64,000 nt of DNA, taken from assembly GCA_015847255.1 (NCBI GenBank), contig JADLZK010008224.1:124001-188000 (forward strand). The letters run 5' to 3'. The notes below the pieces were generated by a model, which was not told the DNA's origin, did not search any database, and saw only the letters and a program-made list of their open reading frames with translations. This document shows, in pieces, positions 35,211 to 47,126 of the stretch (the stretch's first letter is position 1; each line of letters starts with the position of its first letter). The DNA comes from Hyparrhenia diplandra. Its lineage: Eukaryota; Streptophyta; Magnoliopsida; Poales; Poaceae. A program made the position numbers and the translations under genes.

Positions 35211-36430
35211 CTAATTTTGAACTCACCACTTGAGCTAGCTTAGCCTAGCATTGCACTCTTCAACCTATTCAGATATGCGGACCACTTCTGATACACAGAC
35301 CACTTCTGATACACAGACCACTTCTGTCCTTCCACATGCAGTCATCGTTGAGTGCCGGGGAGACAGCCATTGGTCGCAGCGGTCGCGCCGGCGTTGTCCA
35401 ACACTAACTTCTCTTTCGCACCCCTTTCACGGGGAAAGCGGGACACGCCGCCCGCCAATGATCGACATGGCGGCAACTGGGGAGGAGGAGATGAAGTTAT
35501 TTGTGGAGCGCCTCGGCCGCCGCCCTTAACAAGCTCAACAGCCTGGCCGACGATGTTGGCCTGCCATGGGTGAATCTGCCCTTGGAGCAGAAGGCCAACT
35601 TGTGCGCCCTCCGGATCGACTCCACGGTCGATATCGCTGCCGAGGGATACCGGCCAAACTGTAGGAGATGGAGGAGGCCAGGAAGGCGGCCTAGGTTTTT
35701 TTATGTTAATTTATCAATTGTCTTATTTGTGTGGATTTGTAAGATGCAACATATTTTGTTTGTGTGGTTTGTTAATAGATCGGTCGTTGGTTAATCTGAT
35801 GCATATCAATCTCCTTTTTCTATCATTAATTTGTTCTACTGTTTCCTTCTATCGGTTTAATATGATACTATATATATTAGTCACAATAAATGAATCGCTT
35901 TTGTTATTCTGATTCTAATGTGCGTCAATCTTTTTTTTTTTTATATCATTTGTTTTACTGTTAGTTACTTTTGAAATCGCTATCGGTTCTTATTTAAACC
36001 CGACAGTGATCTCGTGTCCATCGAGATCACTGCCGGAAACGATTCAACGTGAAGTGATCTAAATCTTCACCGCCGGTTATGGCTGGTTCCATGGACATTC
36101 TGATCACGGACTGGATTCCGGCAGTGATGAACAAATCTGAAGTGAAACATTGTAAAAAGTTCTTAAAGCATGATTAATTTGCGAAGACTACAGAGTCGAG
36201 TGGAAGCCTGGAGTTCGGAGGCTTGGACTGCTGATCGTTGACGGTGGCGTGGGGTGGATCACAAGGGAGAGTGGATTCACGGCGGTTTTCAGTAGGGAAG
36301 CTGGCCGGAGGGTTCCGCAAGTTGCTGGTCTGATGGACGTGGGTGCCTGGAGAAGTGCAATCAAACAATGAAATCGACAGGTGGGGAGAGAATCATGCAC
36401 TAGAAAAATACTGAAATTCACAAATGGAGA
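35211..36430. other. Intergenic; short tandem repeat and an unassigned coding-like patch
   Basis: ACCACTTCTGATACACAG is repeated about 2.5 times at 35280-35332. The plus strand at 35460-35660 shows coding-like composition (DDVGLPWVNLPLEQKANL, ALRIDSTVDIAAEGY), broken by a stop at 35527. I could not identify it. The rest is AT-rich. Confidence 0.35.
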
Positions 36431-36559
36431 TTGGATACTGATGACGACGGAGCCGTCTTGGCGTCACTGACGGCAACAGGGCCAAGTTGCGGGTTCTTAA
36501 TCCTCCTCTACTCTGAGAAATCGACAGGCCACACCCGACGCTACATCTTTTGTACTCCT

Positions 36560-37250
36560 TACAGCTTTCCATTATTTTACGAAATCGAGATGTGCCTGAA
36601 GGCAGCGGGAGCTTTCCATTACAGTTTCGTCATCTATTGGCATGCAATTCTCAAGGGAACCTGCAACAGTAAGAGTCTATTACTAACTCTAAGTCAACAT
36701 CGGCAATAGTATTAGCTTTTAGAAATGACTCATAGTATGATTAGATGCATAATGCACTCTTACATGTTTTTGGAACATGTGTATGAGCCTATATCTTGAT
36801 TAAGATCTAATTTTTCTCTCTTCTATAAAAATATGAAAACAATGCTTATTTCTACGTTTATGAGTATCTATTGACTATTGTTGGTGCCCTATAGCTAGGC
36901 AGCTCTAGAGAGCTTTTGTGATCATGCACGCCACTCTGGACTCTGCCACGGAGGACTCGCTCTGGTCTGGGTTCCACCGGAGCACCATAATTATTACTAA
37001 TGAGGTAGAAAAGATCACGATAACTCATACTACGCGTAGGGGACGCGGTCGACGGCTTCATCCTGCACGGCAGGTAGCGTGTCCAAAAGCTCTGCGCACG
37101 GTAGCTCATACGACGCGTAGGAGACGCGGTCGCCGACTTCATCCTCCGCGTGGTGATGGGATCACCATCAGATTCCCCATAAAGGTCGTCAGACATGTCA
37201 AGAAACTCTCCGACGAGTTATGGCAAGTACGGCGCGGGTGCCAATCTTTT
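36560..37250 (+). pseudogene. Relic CNL: 5' flank and coiled-coil fragment
   Basis: 36560-36600 matches the CNL 5' flank (CAGCTTTCCATTATTTTACG, GAGATGTGCCTGA). 36950-37250 matches exon 1 in pieces: GAGGACTCGCTCTGGTCTGG, GTTCCACCGGAGCACCAT, GTCCAAAAGCTCTGCGCACG, GACGCGGTCGCCGACTTCAT, AAGAAACTCTCCGACGAG and GCGCGGGTGCCAATCTT. The segment GACGCGGTCGxCGxCTTCATCC occurs twice (about 37040 and 37125), a local duplication. Heavy indels leave no reading frame. It lies 1.4 kb upstream of CNL-B. Confidence 0.6.
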
Positions 37251-37299
37251 TAAAAAGCGAGTAGTAGCATTGGAGCAGAGTTGTTTGATGTGATGCTCA

Positions 37300-38040
37300 C
37301 TATCACAATTGTGAATTACCTTGAGTGCCAAAGATTTTCTTAAGGGCTACAACAAAAACGACAGATATCTGGGGGAATCCTGGACCTGGTGGTGGAAGAG
37401 TACATGAGGCTCTGGGACACGCTCGAGCAGGTGCACCTCAACGTTGAAGCCGACCACATCGTCTAGAGATGGACCAACGATGGGGCATACTCACCAAAGT
37501 TAGCGTACCGAGCGCTGCAGATCACCTCACAGTCGATCCATAGGATGCAAAACAATCCGGAAACTATGGGCCCCCTATGCAGGTCAGAATCTTCCTCTGG
37601 TTAGCAATCCGAGGAAGACATTGGATGGCCGAGAGAAGGCGACGCCATGGGCTAGACGCAGATGAGGACTGCTACCTCTGTGACCAAGCCTGAAACGATC
37701 GACCATATACTGCCGTCGTGCTCCTACTCTAGGCAAATATGGTGGACCATCTTGATAGTACTCGACATCGACTCTTCGCAGGTGTGCGGGCTCTTCGTCT
37801 TGAGCTGGTGGGAGCAATGGCGATGAAGATGGAACGGGCACAAGAAGAAAGGCGCGGACACTCTCTTCACCGTAGTAGCCTAGGAAATCTGGAAGGAGAG
37901 GAATGCCAAGTGCTTCCGGGGCGCTCCCTGCACCACAAGTCGTTTGCTCTTCACCATAAAGTAGACCGCCGACCTTTGGATCGAAGCCGGTGCTACCAAG
38001 CTACGTTGTTTGTTGCGTGAGTAGTCTGCTAAGAGTTGTA
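37300..38040 (+). pseudogene. LINE relic, zf-RVT region
   Basis: The plus strand, across several frames, reads WTNDGAYSPKLAYRALQ (37475-37520), then IRGRHWMAERRRRHGLDADE and CYLCDQ, with ETIDHILPSCSYSRQIWW in another frame (37690-37745). This is the zf-RVT zinc cluster of plant LINEs. A (GT)n and G-rich run follows at 38047-38083. No RT remains. Confidence 0.7.
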
Positions 38041-38348
38041 AGTTACGGGTGTGTGTGTGTGTGTGTGGGGGAGGTGGGGGGGAGCGTTTCATGTAATTTC
38101 TTTCAAGTCAAACATTGAACAAAGAAGAGTTTAGTAGATGGCTGTACTCTTCTCTAGTAGTAGAGCGCCTTTGTACTCTTGATTTTGTTTCAGATCGTTG
38201 AATAAAATCAAGAAATAATTCATTGGGATTAGCCTTAAGAGATCTCGAGAATGTAGATCTATGTGGCGACTCAATTGTAGAGTGAACTGCTATCTCTAAG
38301 ACCATCACTGTTATATATGTACCTCGTCCAATTGTTCATTTCTCAGCA

Positions 38349-38475
38349 CACATCATCTTCCATTATGGACCGCACCGGCTCTCTTGTCCTACTCAACATC
38401 ATCTTCCATTATGGACCGCACCGGCTCTCTTGTCCTACTCAACGTCATCTTCCATTATGGACCGCACGGCTCATC
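38349..38475 (+). repeat. Tandem repeat in the CNL-B 5' flank
   Basis: A unit of about 47 bp containing CATCTTCCATTATGGACCGC followed by ACCGGCTCTCTTGTCCTACT is present in 2.5 copies, ending about 195 bp before the ATG of CNL-B. A single diverged copy lies at 56810-56855 (CTCTTGTCCTACTAAACATC), upstream of CNL-C. It lies where promoter or leader elements would be expected; function unknown. Confidence 0.6.
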
Positions 38476-38669
38476 AAAAGATAAGCACTCTTGACTAAGC
38501 TAGCCAAGTCGCCAACAAGTCACCATCGTGGAAGCTGCTTCAATCAATTAGCATTTGAGCATCCCATCTCGCTCACCACATAGCATCTAGTTTTGCCGTT
38601 TGTTGCGGTGCACCCAAAGAGCATGTACCAAGCAAGCTAGAGAAACAGAGTGAGAGAGAGAGTGTGGGC

Positions 38670-39524
38670 ATGGAGCTGGCCATGGGGGCCATGGCCGGCT
38701 TGGCCCCCAAGCTGGCCGATTTGCTCATGGCGGAGTACGTCGTGCAGAAGGGCCTGAAGCCTGACATCGAGTCCCTCTCCAAGGAGCTTCTGATGATGAA
38801 AGCTTCTCTAGAGGACTCATCTCGGGTACCACCAGACCAGCTTCGATTGAGGTGGACAAGCTCTGGGCACGGCAGGTCCGGGAGCTGTCAGACGACATAT
38901 AGAGGACGTCGTCGGCGACTTCATCCAAGTAGGTCGGAGGCGAGTCCGCGGCCCCTGCCATCGACGCCAACATCTTCAAGAAGATCCTTCACAAGGCAAC
39001 AACAATGATGAAGAAGGTCAAGGATCGACACCAGATCTTCGATAAAGTCAAAGATATCAAGAAGCTGTCCAACAACTTGGCTGAGCTCCGTGCCAAGTAC
39101 ACAGTAAGGGGCGCAGGTGCCAATCTTGCTGCCAGCACCGGCATCGACCCCCGTGTCCTGAATCTGTACAAGAAAGAGTCGGATCTCGTTGGCATCGAGG
39201 AGTCGAGGGACAGAGTTATCAGGATGTTGTCGTAGGAACCAAAGATGATGCTCATACTCCTGTGTCCAATCAGAGCCTAAAGATAGTCTCTATTGCTGGG
39301 GTTGGAGGATTGGGTAAGACTACTCTAGCCAAAATGGTGCATGACATGCTTAAGAAACAATTTGGTTGTTCTGCTTTTATTTCTGTCGGTAGGACTCCTA
39401 ATCTGGCTTGGACATTTAAGAAGATGCTAGTGGAACTCGATAAGGAGTATAAGCAAGTTGACATGGCTGGATGGGATATAGAGCGATTCTGTAATGAACT
39501 GCAACAATTCTTAGAGCAGAAGAG
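38670..39524 (+). pseudogene. CNL-B exon 1: coiled coil and P-loop (frameshifted)
   Basis: The ATG at 38670 opens MELAMGAMAGLAPKLADLL, EYVVQKGLKPDIESLSKE and SLEDSSRVPPDQL. Near 38840 an indel (CAGCTTCGATTGAGG) shifts the frame, and the region equivalent to SYDMEDAVDDF reads GACGACATATAGAGG with a stop. The frame is open again from 39005 (KVKDIKKLSNNLAEL, YTVRGAGANL), then a 1-nt deletion at 39231 (TTGTCGTAGGAACC) gives another stop. A final open segment carries the P-loop GVGGLGKTTLAK and RFCNELQQFLEQKR, ending AAGAG|GTATGT. At least three lesions prevent translation of a full CC-NB domain. Confidence 0.85.
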
Positions 39525-39675
39525 GTATGTCCATGTCACTGATCCCCGTTCATGGTACTAGCTAGTTCCACTAATATAATGAATAACGAATATGTGTCAT
39601 GCAGTATTCTTGCGTGTGTGTGTCTCGTAAAAAAGAAAAAAAAGTACTTTTTATGTGTGTGTAGGTCTGGCCCTC

Positions 39676-39708
39676 TGGGTGGGTGGGTGGGTGGGTGGGT
39701 GGGGGGGT
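39676..39708 (+). repeat. (GGGT)n tract
   Basis: Seven or more GGGT units and a closing G7 run, next to short GT repeats. It meets the four-G-run pattern for a G-quadruplex on the strand that would be transcribed in CNL-B. Confidence 0.7.
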
Positions 39709-39911
39709 AGCATAGTTTTGAGATTTCGGTGCAGTGCCCGGCATTTTGTTTTTTTGCTCTGGATTCTTTAGTTTGTCTGCAGCAAACCTAAGGCTTCTTG
39801 TCGTTGACGACGCAAAACCTAAGGCTTCTTGTTGACGACGCAAAACCTATATAAGTACTAAGTCTACTATGGAATGGATCAGCCGGAAACAGACTAAAAG
39901 GAAATCTGGAT

Positions 39912-40416
39912 CACTATCGGAATCAAGTTATATCCCGTGAGGAGATGTTTTCCCGTGAGCTAACAGAAAATAATCACGGAAATCACTAGATATCCCGTGA
40001 GCAGGGCGAAAAACATCACGAGAAAGAAAAAAATACCCACGGGATATTGACCAAATATTTTCCGTGAACTCGATTTGACACACGGGAAAGGGAGAGGATA
40101 TTCCGTGAGCTGCACCGTTACGCTCACGGGATATCACTTTCGAAAACGCCGTTTCATGTCACAGGCCACGTAGGCCATAACAGGGTTTTACCCCTCCCCC
40201 GTTGGCGCCACCCCCGTTAAGTATATCCCCGTGAGCTTTCTAGAATCACGGGGAAAGGATATCCCGTGAACATGGTCCGTGTTCACGGGAAAGAGATTTC
40301 CCGGTTTTTTTTTCCGTCAACGATATCCCGGTGTTACCCCGGGCTATCCTTTCCCGTGATTAAAGGGTCTTTCCGTGAGCGCCGGGCTCACGGGATATCA
40401 GGCGAATCCGGTAGTG
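39912..40416. mobile_element. Small CACTA element, TSD GAT
   Basis: Left end CACTATCGGAATCAAG; right end reverse-complemented CACTACCGGATTCGCC. The flanks are GAT (39909-39911 and 40417-40419). The 505-nt interior is made of repeated ATATCCCGTGAG/CTCACGGGATAT motifs in both orientations, the dense subterminal repeats of a deletion derivative. No coding capacity. Confidence 0.85.
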
Positions 40417-40697
40417 GATGTTTCAAAGGAAAAAATAACCAGATTTCTCAACCAATAGATATTAATCTAATGTCCCAAAAGATCAAAATAATAATGATTT
40501 AGATCACGAACACACCACACGCGTTCTCACAACACATACAGGACATGTGCACGCGCATGTCTGTATTCAATGTCACAAACCATTATAGTTTTTCTATAAT
40601 TTTGGTTAAACTTAAAAAACTTTGACTCTCCAATATTCTTGATATGACTTATAATTTGAAATGTATGAATGCGTACGTACTCAATTAAACTTGTTAT

Positions 40698-41020
40698 ATG
40701 CAGAAAAAAGTGTTTTTTAGAATGACACAGTATAACGAGACACTCACAACACGCACGCACACTCACCCCTATGAACACACGTCACGCAAACCCTACCCTA
40801 TGAGCACCTCCGAAGGACCGAAAGCACCCCGACGATCCGGAAATTCTCAAAGTCACCATTGGCGCCTCGCCGACGGAACGCCGCTACCACTTAATGCATA
40901 ACGCCCGAAAATCCTGGAAAAATCCCAAAGAAAGGTCGCGAGCACCAGGATTTGAACCCCGGTGGGTAACGTCCCCTTTATCTTTGTCCTACCATTGAAC
41001 TACAAGCTAGCCAATTCACA
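40698..41020 (-). mobile_element. Au-type tRNA-derived SINE
   Basis: On the minus strand GTAGTTCAATGGTAGGAC (box A type) and GGTTCAAATCC (box B type) form a Pol III promoter at about 40945-41008. The body then has GGTGCTCATAGGGTAGGG and GTTCATAGGGGTGAGTGTG, which I recognise from the plant Au SINE. The element is bracketed by ATGCAGAAAAAAGTGTT (40699) and ATGCAGAAAAAAAAAGTGTT (41021), a target duplication differing only in A-run length. Au SINEs rely on LINE machinery. Confidence 0.75.
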
Positions 41021-41191
41021 TGCAGAAAAAAAAAGTGTTATGTAGTTAGTGCATACATGTATGAGAAGATATATGCTAATCCAATTATACTACATATTTT
41101 AATTATTAATGCACTTGTGCTAATCAGTTTAAAACATGTTACACAACCTGTAGCTGTCAGCCTGTCACATACAGGTAAGTGAAAAGCTATA

Positions 41192-41439
41192 CTCCCTCCG
41201 TCCTGTAATATAGTGCATTTTAGTTTATCCTAAGTCAACTTAGTTTAAATTTATCCAAATCTATAGCAAAGAATATTAACACTTCAACCAAGTAAATTAT
41301 GAAAGTATATCTCATAATAAATTTAATTATGCTCATTTGACATCATAAATATTATTACTCTTTTATATAAGTTTAGTCAAGTTTAGAACAATTTGACTCA
41401 GGGCAAATCAAAATGCATTGTATTTCATGACAGAGGGAG
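41192..41439. mobile_element. Stowaway-type MITE
   Basis: Starts CTCCCTCCGTCCTGTAATAT and ends GACAGAGGGAG, 248 nt, flanked by TA (41190-41191 and 41440-41441). The inner arms are inverted (TAGTGCATTTTAGTTTATCC against CAAATCAAAATGCATTGTAT). This is a separate family member from the one at 14726. Confidence 0.85.
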
Positions 41440-41963
41440 TACGTGCTAATCAAATAGATCGACCAATCATAAATTAATTGGATCTGGAAGAAAGATCTTT
41501 GTACCTAAAATTTTCCTTATTGATCCTATCTTACCAAATTAATGATTAAATAAATATATATTTCAACTATTACCTTCTAAGAAGTAATAGATGATCATAA
41601 CCATCCAATTTCATTAAATGGACGCCCCATAGGGTCTGCTAGACCATCTAGATTAAATGTCTATGAATCTCCTGTTGAGAGATGGGTATACTACAAGATA
41701 TATATTGGAATTGGAAGAGATTAGGTTTAATAAATTTGTACAAAAATTAAATTTGATTGAATACTTCAATTGGTTGTGATCTCCTATATTTATATTGACT
41801 TATTATACAAATAGGAAATGTTTCCTCATAAATTCTACATGTTTTCTAGTTTTTACCTCGAACTAATGTTAGCTTAACTGACCTTAAAGCTGGCTTAGTC
41901 AACTTTCTTAGGATTGGCCAACAAACATGCCAAATGTCGGCCTAGCCTACCGTAAGGTGGACT

Positions 41964-43083
41964 CACTACTACATAAAAGATTAACCGTGGCGGACAAAAA
42001 GATTAACCGCGTGGCGGGCATTTTGTCCGCCACGGACGGAGGGTCACGGAAAATCACGATTTTTCCGTGGCGGACAAAATGCCCGCCACGGTTAATGAAT
42101 AAAAAAAAAAAGAAAAAAAAGAAAAAAATCAAATTCGAAACCCTAAGCGGGCCCGGGCGGCCCAGATCTGGGCGCCCGGGCCCGCTAGGGTTTCGGCCGC
42201 CGCTCGATTCGCGCGATGGATCCACGCGGATCCGCATGCCAGCGCCGCCTTGCCCGAATCTGCTGCTCGCCGCCGTCCCTACCGGGCGAAGCTCGAGCGC
42301 CGCCTTGGATGCGCGGATCCGCGCCATCGAGCTGGACCGCCGCGCCGCCGGGCGCGAGACCCGCCTCCTTAGATGCGCCGGATCCGCCACCGAGCTGGAC
42401 GACCGCCTCTCTCCGCCGCGATCCACCCGCCTTTGATGCGTGCCGGGGCTGGACCGCCGCCTCTGCTTGGCGCGAGATCGCCGCCTCATTGACATCGCCC
42501 GCCAAGGCCGACTCGACCGGCGACCGCCGGCCGCTCCATGACGCAGCGCCGCCGATAGGAGGAGCCGGGCGTTGGGGGAAGGGGAGGAAGGGCGCCGGCA
42601 TTGGGGAAGGGAGGAAGGGCGCCGGTGTTGGGGAAGGGGGAGGAAGGCGCCGGCGTTGGGGAAGGGGGAGAGGACGTCCCTTGCCGCCGCCGTCGGAGGA
42701 AGGAAGAGGGGAGGCGCTTACGGGGAGGGAGGGGGATGGGCCTCGCGGCGGGAAGGAAGCGGCGGGCGGCTGAAGGAGAGTGAGAGAGTTTTTCGGAGTG
42801 GTTGGTTTCTAAGTGCTGTATATATATATCGTGGACACGGAAATGGGCTTTGGGCTGATGTGTTGGGCCTCATTTTATGTGACGGGCTTATTACAATGTG
42901 CGCCACGGATAATCGATTAACCATGGCGGGCATTTTACAATGTCCGCCACGGTTAATCGATTAACGTGGCGGGCATTCCCCGCCGGGGCTGCCAGGCCAA
43001 CTATTTTCCATGGCGGTTTTCTAAATGCCCGCCACGGAAAATAAAAAAACTAAACACCACGTAAAATCAATTTTGTAGTAGTG
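41964..43083. mobile_element. CACTA element with GC-rich interior, TSD ACT
   Basis: Left end CACTACTACATAAAAGATTA, right end reverse-complemented CACTACTACAAAATTGATTT. The flanks are ACT (41961-41963 and 43084-43086). Subterminal CCGTGGCGGGC/GCCCGCCACGG motifs are repeated near both ends. The centre (42130-42790) is over 65% GC by eye and open in several frames with Arg/Ala/Pro content, like a captured GC-rich first exon, but no domain is readable. No transposase. Confidence 0.85.
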
Positions 43084-43581
43084 ACTTAGCTTTTTCCCCT
43101 TTGCGCTTATTATATGTGTTTCCAAAACTACTCTCCCTTTGGGTCTAGGTTGCATATTCCCTTGCCAGATTCTTGATTATTTCATTTGGTTTAAATAGAT
43201 TAGTAAATCAAGTCCTGTTGTTGCATAAGCTTGTAATAGAAGTAGGTTGTACATGTTAAAGGATAAATTTAGGACTAACCGCTAATGAAGATTGCTTATC
43301 TTGGCTTATTCCCATGTGCTCATATTGTAATACAATAGTTATATAAATTTACTTACAATTTACTTTTTACACTTTTAAACACTAAGTCACATCCACTATT
43401 ACAAAATCTTTTTTTAGAAATACCTTCATTTTTTGTAGGGGCTGATCCATTTAAAACCACCTCTAAAAATGGTGTTTTTCGAACCAAACCACCACAAGAA
43501 ATCGATTTTAGGAGCATATATATAGATTCTCGGTTGCCTCTAGAGGTTCCCTCTATGTTTAGAGACCCTCTAGAGGTTCCC
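43084..43581. other. Intron remainder with a possible truncated CACTA end
   Basis: AT-rich sequence. At 43394 CACTATTACAAAATC resembles a CACTA terminus, followed by GTAGGGGCTGATCC. This older sequence is interrupted at 43581/47320 by the LTR element. No matching right terminus was found. Confidence 0.35.
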
Positions 43582-44106
43582 TGTCATGACCCGGAAATAG
43601 GGCCCGAAGGGACAGGCCCGACAAGGGCCGCAAAGCGTCGCCGCCGCACCTCACGGGCTCGCGTCAAGGCGGCGCCCGCCTTCCCTGCTTTCCGCGGATT
43701 CTTCGACAATTAATTCGGGAATAAAGGAGGAAATATCTAGGATTATCTTTAGGCGTTTTTGGTGTGCAAGGGGCTATCTCATCTATAAGGGAGACCCTTA
43801 TTAGGAAATAAATAAATATGATATGCTTCTAAAAGGTATTCCAATCTATAAGGAAACCATTAGAGAGATTGCTTGTGATACAAGTCCCACTAGCCGGGCT
43901 ACAAAAGTAATGGGTCAGAATCTTTGGGGCAACAAGCAAATAAAGAAATTTATCCCAATCTCTTTTTCTCTCTCTCTCTCACAAGACGCCAAGGCGCGCG
44001 CCGACCAGGGCGCCCCGCCCACCACCACCATCGCCGCCTCTTCCTCCTCTCTCCCCAATCCCCCAATCTACGTGTCGCCCTCGGCCCAATCTTTTGGAAC
44101 CCGACG
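43582..44106 (+). repeat. Left LTR of the intronic element
   Basis: 525 nt, alignable throughout with 46717-47319: TAATTCGGGAATAAAGGAGG, ATTCCAATCTATAAGGAAAC and CAAGTCCCACTAGCCGGGCT are shared. A short CT repeat here (43965-43980) is expanded in the right LTR, and several GC-rich blocks differ, giving the length difference. The number of differences implies an old insertion. Confidence 0.9.
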
Positions 44107-46716
44107 GTGGTATCAGGAGACCACTACGATCCACCCACCACCATGGACGCCGAATCGAAGAAGCTGGCCGAAGAACTTGGGGAACAGTTCATCAAATTCG
44201 ACAGCCCGGGATGGACAAGATCGAGAATAAGCTTTCTATTCTCTCCGGTGATGATCCAAAGCGATATTGGAGACAGCGAGAACGGGATGCCGATCTTGAG
44301 ATGAAGACGATATTGGAGACAGCAGAAGACGCGACTTCATCAAGAAGAGGACCGGCGGCAAGCGTAACCAGGATGATCAAGTCACCGCGGCCGATCTCGG
44401 GAGAACCCGATGAAGGGCTACGGGGCGAAGGCCGCGCCATCCGTGGCGCCGCCATCCGGTGCATGCGCCGCCCCTCCCCCGGGCCGACACCTTCCAGGTC
44501 TAACTCCCCGCTTGCACAAGCTGTCTTTCCAACCTACGATGGCAAAGGAAGATCCCCTCCCATGGATCAACCACTGCGAGCAATTCTTGAGGGGGGGCAA
44601 GATGCGCCCGAATGAGTAGCAGTGCGGTATGCCTCCTATCATCTCACGGGGAGGTGCACAACAATGGTACATGAGGTTGTCCCGGGACAAACCCGTGGCG
44701 ATTGGGCGAAGCCGCCCAATACGTCAATGGCGCCGGCCCGGTGAGCGGCGGAATCTGGCCGGGCGAGCCGGGCATCGGCCGAGGAAGATAGGCACCGCCG
44801 ATGAGTACATGGAGCAGTTCGGCGCATGTGGCACGTGCAGGCCACCTCGGCGACAAGCGGCGGTGAATATCTACACGGCGAGGCTTGGGCGACGAACGGC
44901 TCAAGGCGGATGTCGAGATGCAGAATCCCAAGAACATGGAGGATGCCATGTCTCTCGCCAGGCGTACGGCGACACCTCGCCATCCTCTACAACACCGGCA
45001 AGCCCGATACGAGGCTAAGGCCGGGCGCTGCGCCCATGGCCCCTCACTGCCGCCCCCAGGCCCCCCCCCTCCCGTCGGCGGCAACGACTCGGGGGTTCAA
45101 GCGGCCGACACGAGAGGAGATGACGGGCGCGCGCAAGGCTGGACTCTGCTTCAAGCGTGGCGAGCCGTTCACGCGGGGTCACAAGTGCAAGCATCTCTTC
45201 GACATCACGATCTTCAGCGACTAGACCCGGCGACACGACAAGCGCTCCACTAGCGGGCGTCAAAGAGGAGCGGTGATCCGAAGGTCCTCGTTGGGGACCC
45301 CGACTCCCCGTCGTGGTGCCCATTTCTCTACCTCGTCGGTATGATCTCGAGCCGCGGCGTCAACATCATCGTCGACTTCGAAGCAACGCAGACAACTACA
45401 TCGACCCAGCGTGGTGACAACGGCGGGCCTCGGACTCGGCCGGTGCGTGTGCTGATCACCCGGCACCGGCGACACGTCTACATCTTTGTGCCTCCACCTT
45501 CGGCGTACCACTATGCCTCGGCGCCCGGCACGCTTCGACATCGGCGCCTACATCATGCCAGCGGGCGATGGCGTCGGCGTCATCCTTGGCATGCCTTGGT
45601 TGGCAAGCACGGGGCGCTGCGTGACATGGGACTTCGTGACCCACGGCTGTAGCACTATCGCGATGGTCGCCCGAGCACGTTCGCCGGCTCCACCCCGGCG
45701 TACGACGTGGGCGCCCACGTCCCGGCACGCTTTGCTGGTCGCATCTTCGCCGACATCCGTATGCCTGCGACTTCGGCAGGAAATGTTCGAGGCATGCGGC
45801 GCCTTGGACCTCACGACACGCCCGGCCCGGGTCGGGCCGTCCGGCTACGCCGCCGGGCCACATTGGAGGATCGGCACCTACGCCGCATCATCGCCCTCAA
45901 CGTCACCACAGGGCGACTCCGCTCCGGCATGGACGCGAGGACGGCCTCCTCCTCTTCGGCGGCCGATTCTACCTTCGACTTCCTCCCCACTATTGCGGAC
46001 TTGTTGGAGACCTTGCTTCAGGGCGGAGTTCGCAGGGGCGAACTTCCGCCTTGGGAGCTTACAGATCGAGCCAACTTCAGCTGCACTTGCCGCCATCTGT
46101 TGGGGCGGCATGATCTCGGTCGCGGCGCCACCACGTCGGCCCGGCCGGTGGTCGTATTCCTCGGCGGCATGGATCGCCTCTTCCTCACCGTCGACAATGT
46201 CCACATCAGCTACGATGCGAGAGGGGGTGTCCACCGGCTTTTCGCCCTCTGTTCGACGTCGGCTCCTTCATGTACTGATCGATGTTGAACTTAGCCGCTA
46301 CTCCTCCTACTCGGCGCGACATCACCATCGGCGCCGCTTCCTCTTCGTCAACGCTCGCCCAATGAGTGTTTCTTGTTCTGGAGAGCCCACCCCGCGACAT
46401 GGTGCATCGGCACCTTGAGGCGGGCATTCCACGGGAAACCCCTGGCGGCAGCCCGTCGAGGCGGCTTCACAAAGCGAGGGACATCTTTATTCACCGGTAC
46501 ATCTACCACGACTATATCGGCAACCTTCACTACCTCCCGGAATGTGATCCTAAAGCGAACCGAGGGGAGAACATGATCCCTCGGGAACCCGGTGCGGGTG
46601 GTCGACTCATACCGCAGTTGAGCTCATTGTTCGTGGGCGTACCGATCTCCACCGGTGTGTGACGGAATGGACTTTCATCCAGCCGCGAGGACGCCGCCGG
46701 TCGGAGAGGGGGGGGA

Positions 46717-47090
46717 TGTCATGACCCAAGAAATAGGGCCCGAAGGGACAGGCCCGATAGGGCCGCGGAGCGCCGTGGCTGCCCTCTCCAGGCTCGCCAG
46801 CGCCTCTCGCCTTCCCTCCTTTCCGCGGATTCTTACGCAATTAATTCGGGAATAAAGGAGGAAAATATCTAGGATTATCTTTTAGGCGTTTTTGGTGTGC
46901 AAGGGGCTATCTCATCTATAAGGGAGACCCTTATTAGAAAATAAATAAATAGGATATGCTTGTAAAAGGTATTCCAATCTATAAGGAAACCTTTAGAGAG
47001 ATTGTTTGAGGTACAAGTCCCACTAGCCGGGCTATAAAAGTAAGGGGTCCGCAATCTTTCGGGGCAACAAGCAAATAAAGAAATTTATCC

Positions 47091-47126
<36 letters not shown>

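Noticed and set aside
40921..41010. A tRNA gene on the minus strand
   Set aside because: Box A and B are present but no acceptor stem closes, and the sequence continues into Au SINE body with target duplications.
42216..42773. Long plus-strand frame as a gene
   Set aside because: GC-rich low-complexity inside a CACTA element; frames are open on both strands and show no domain.
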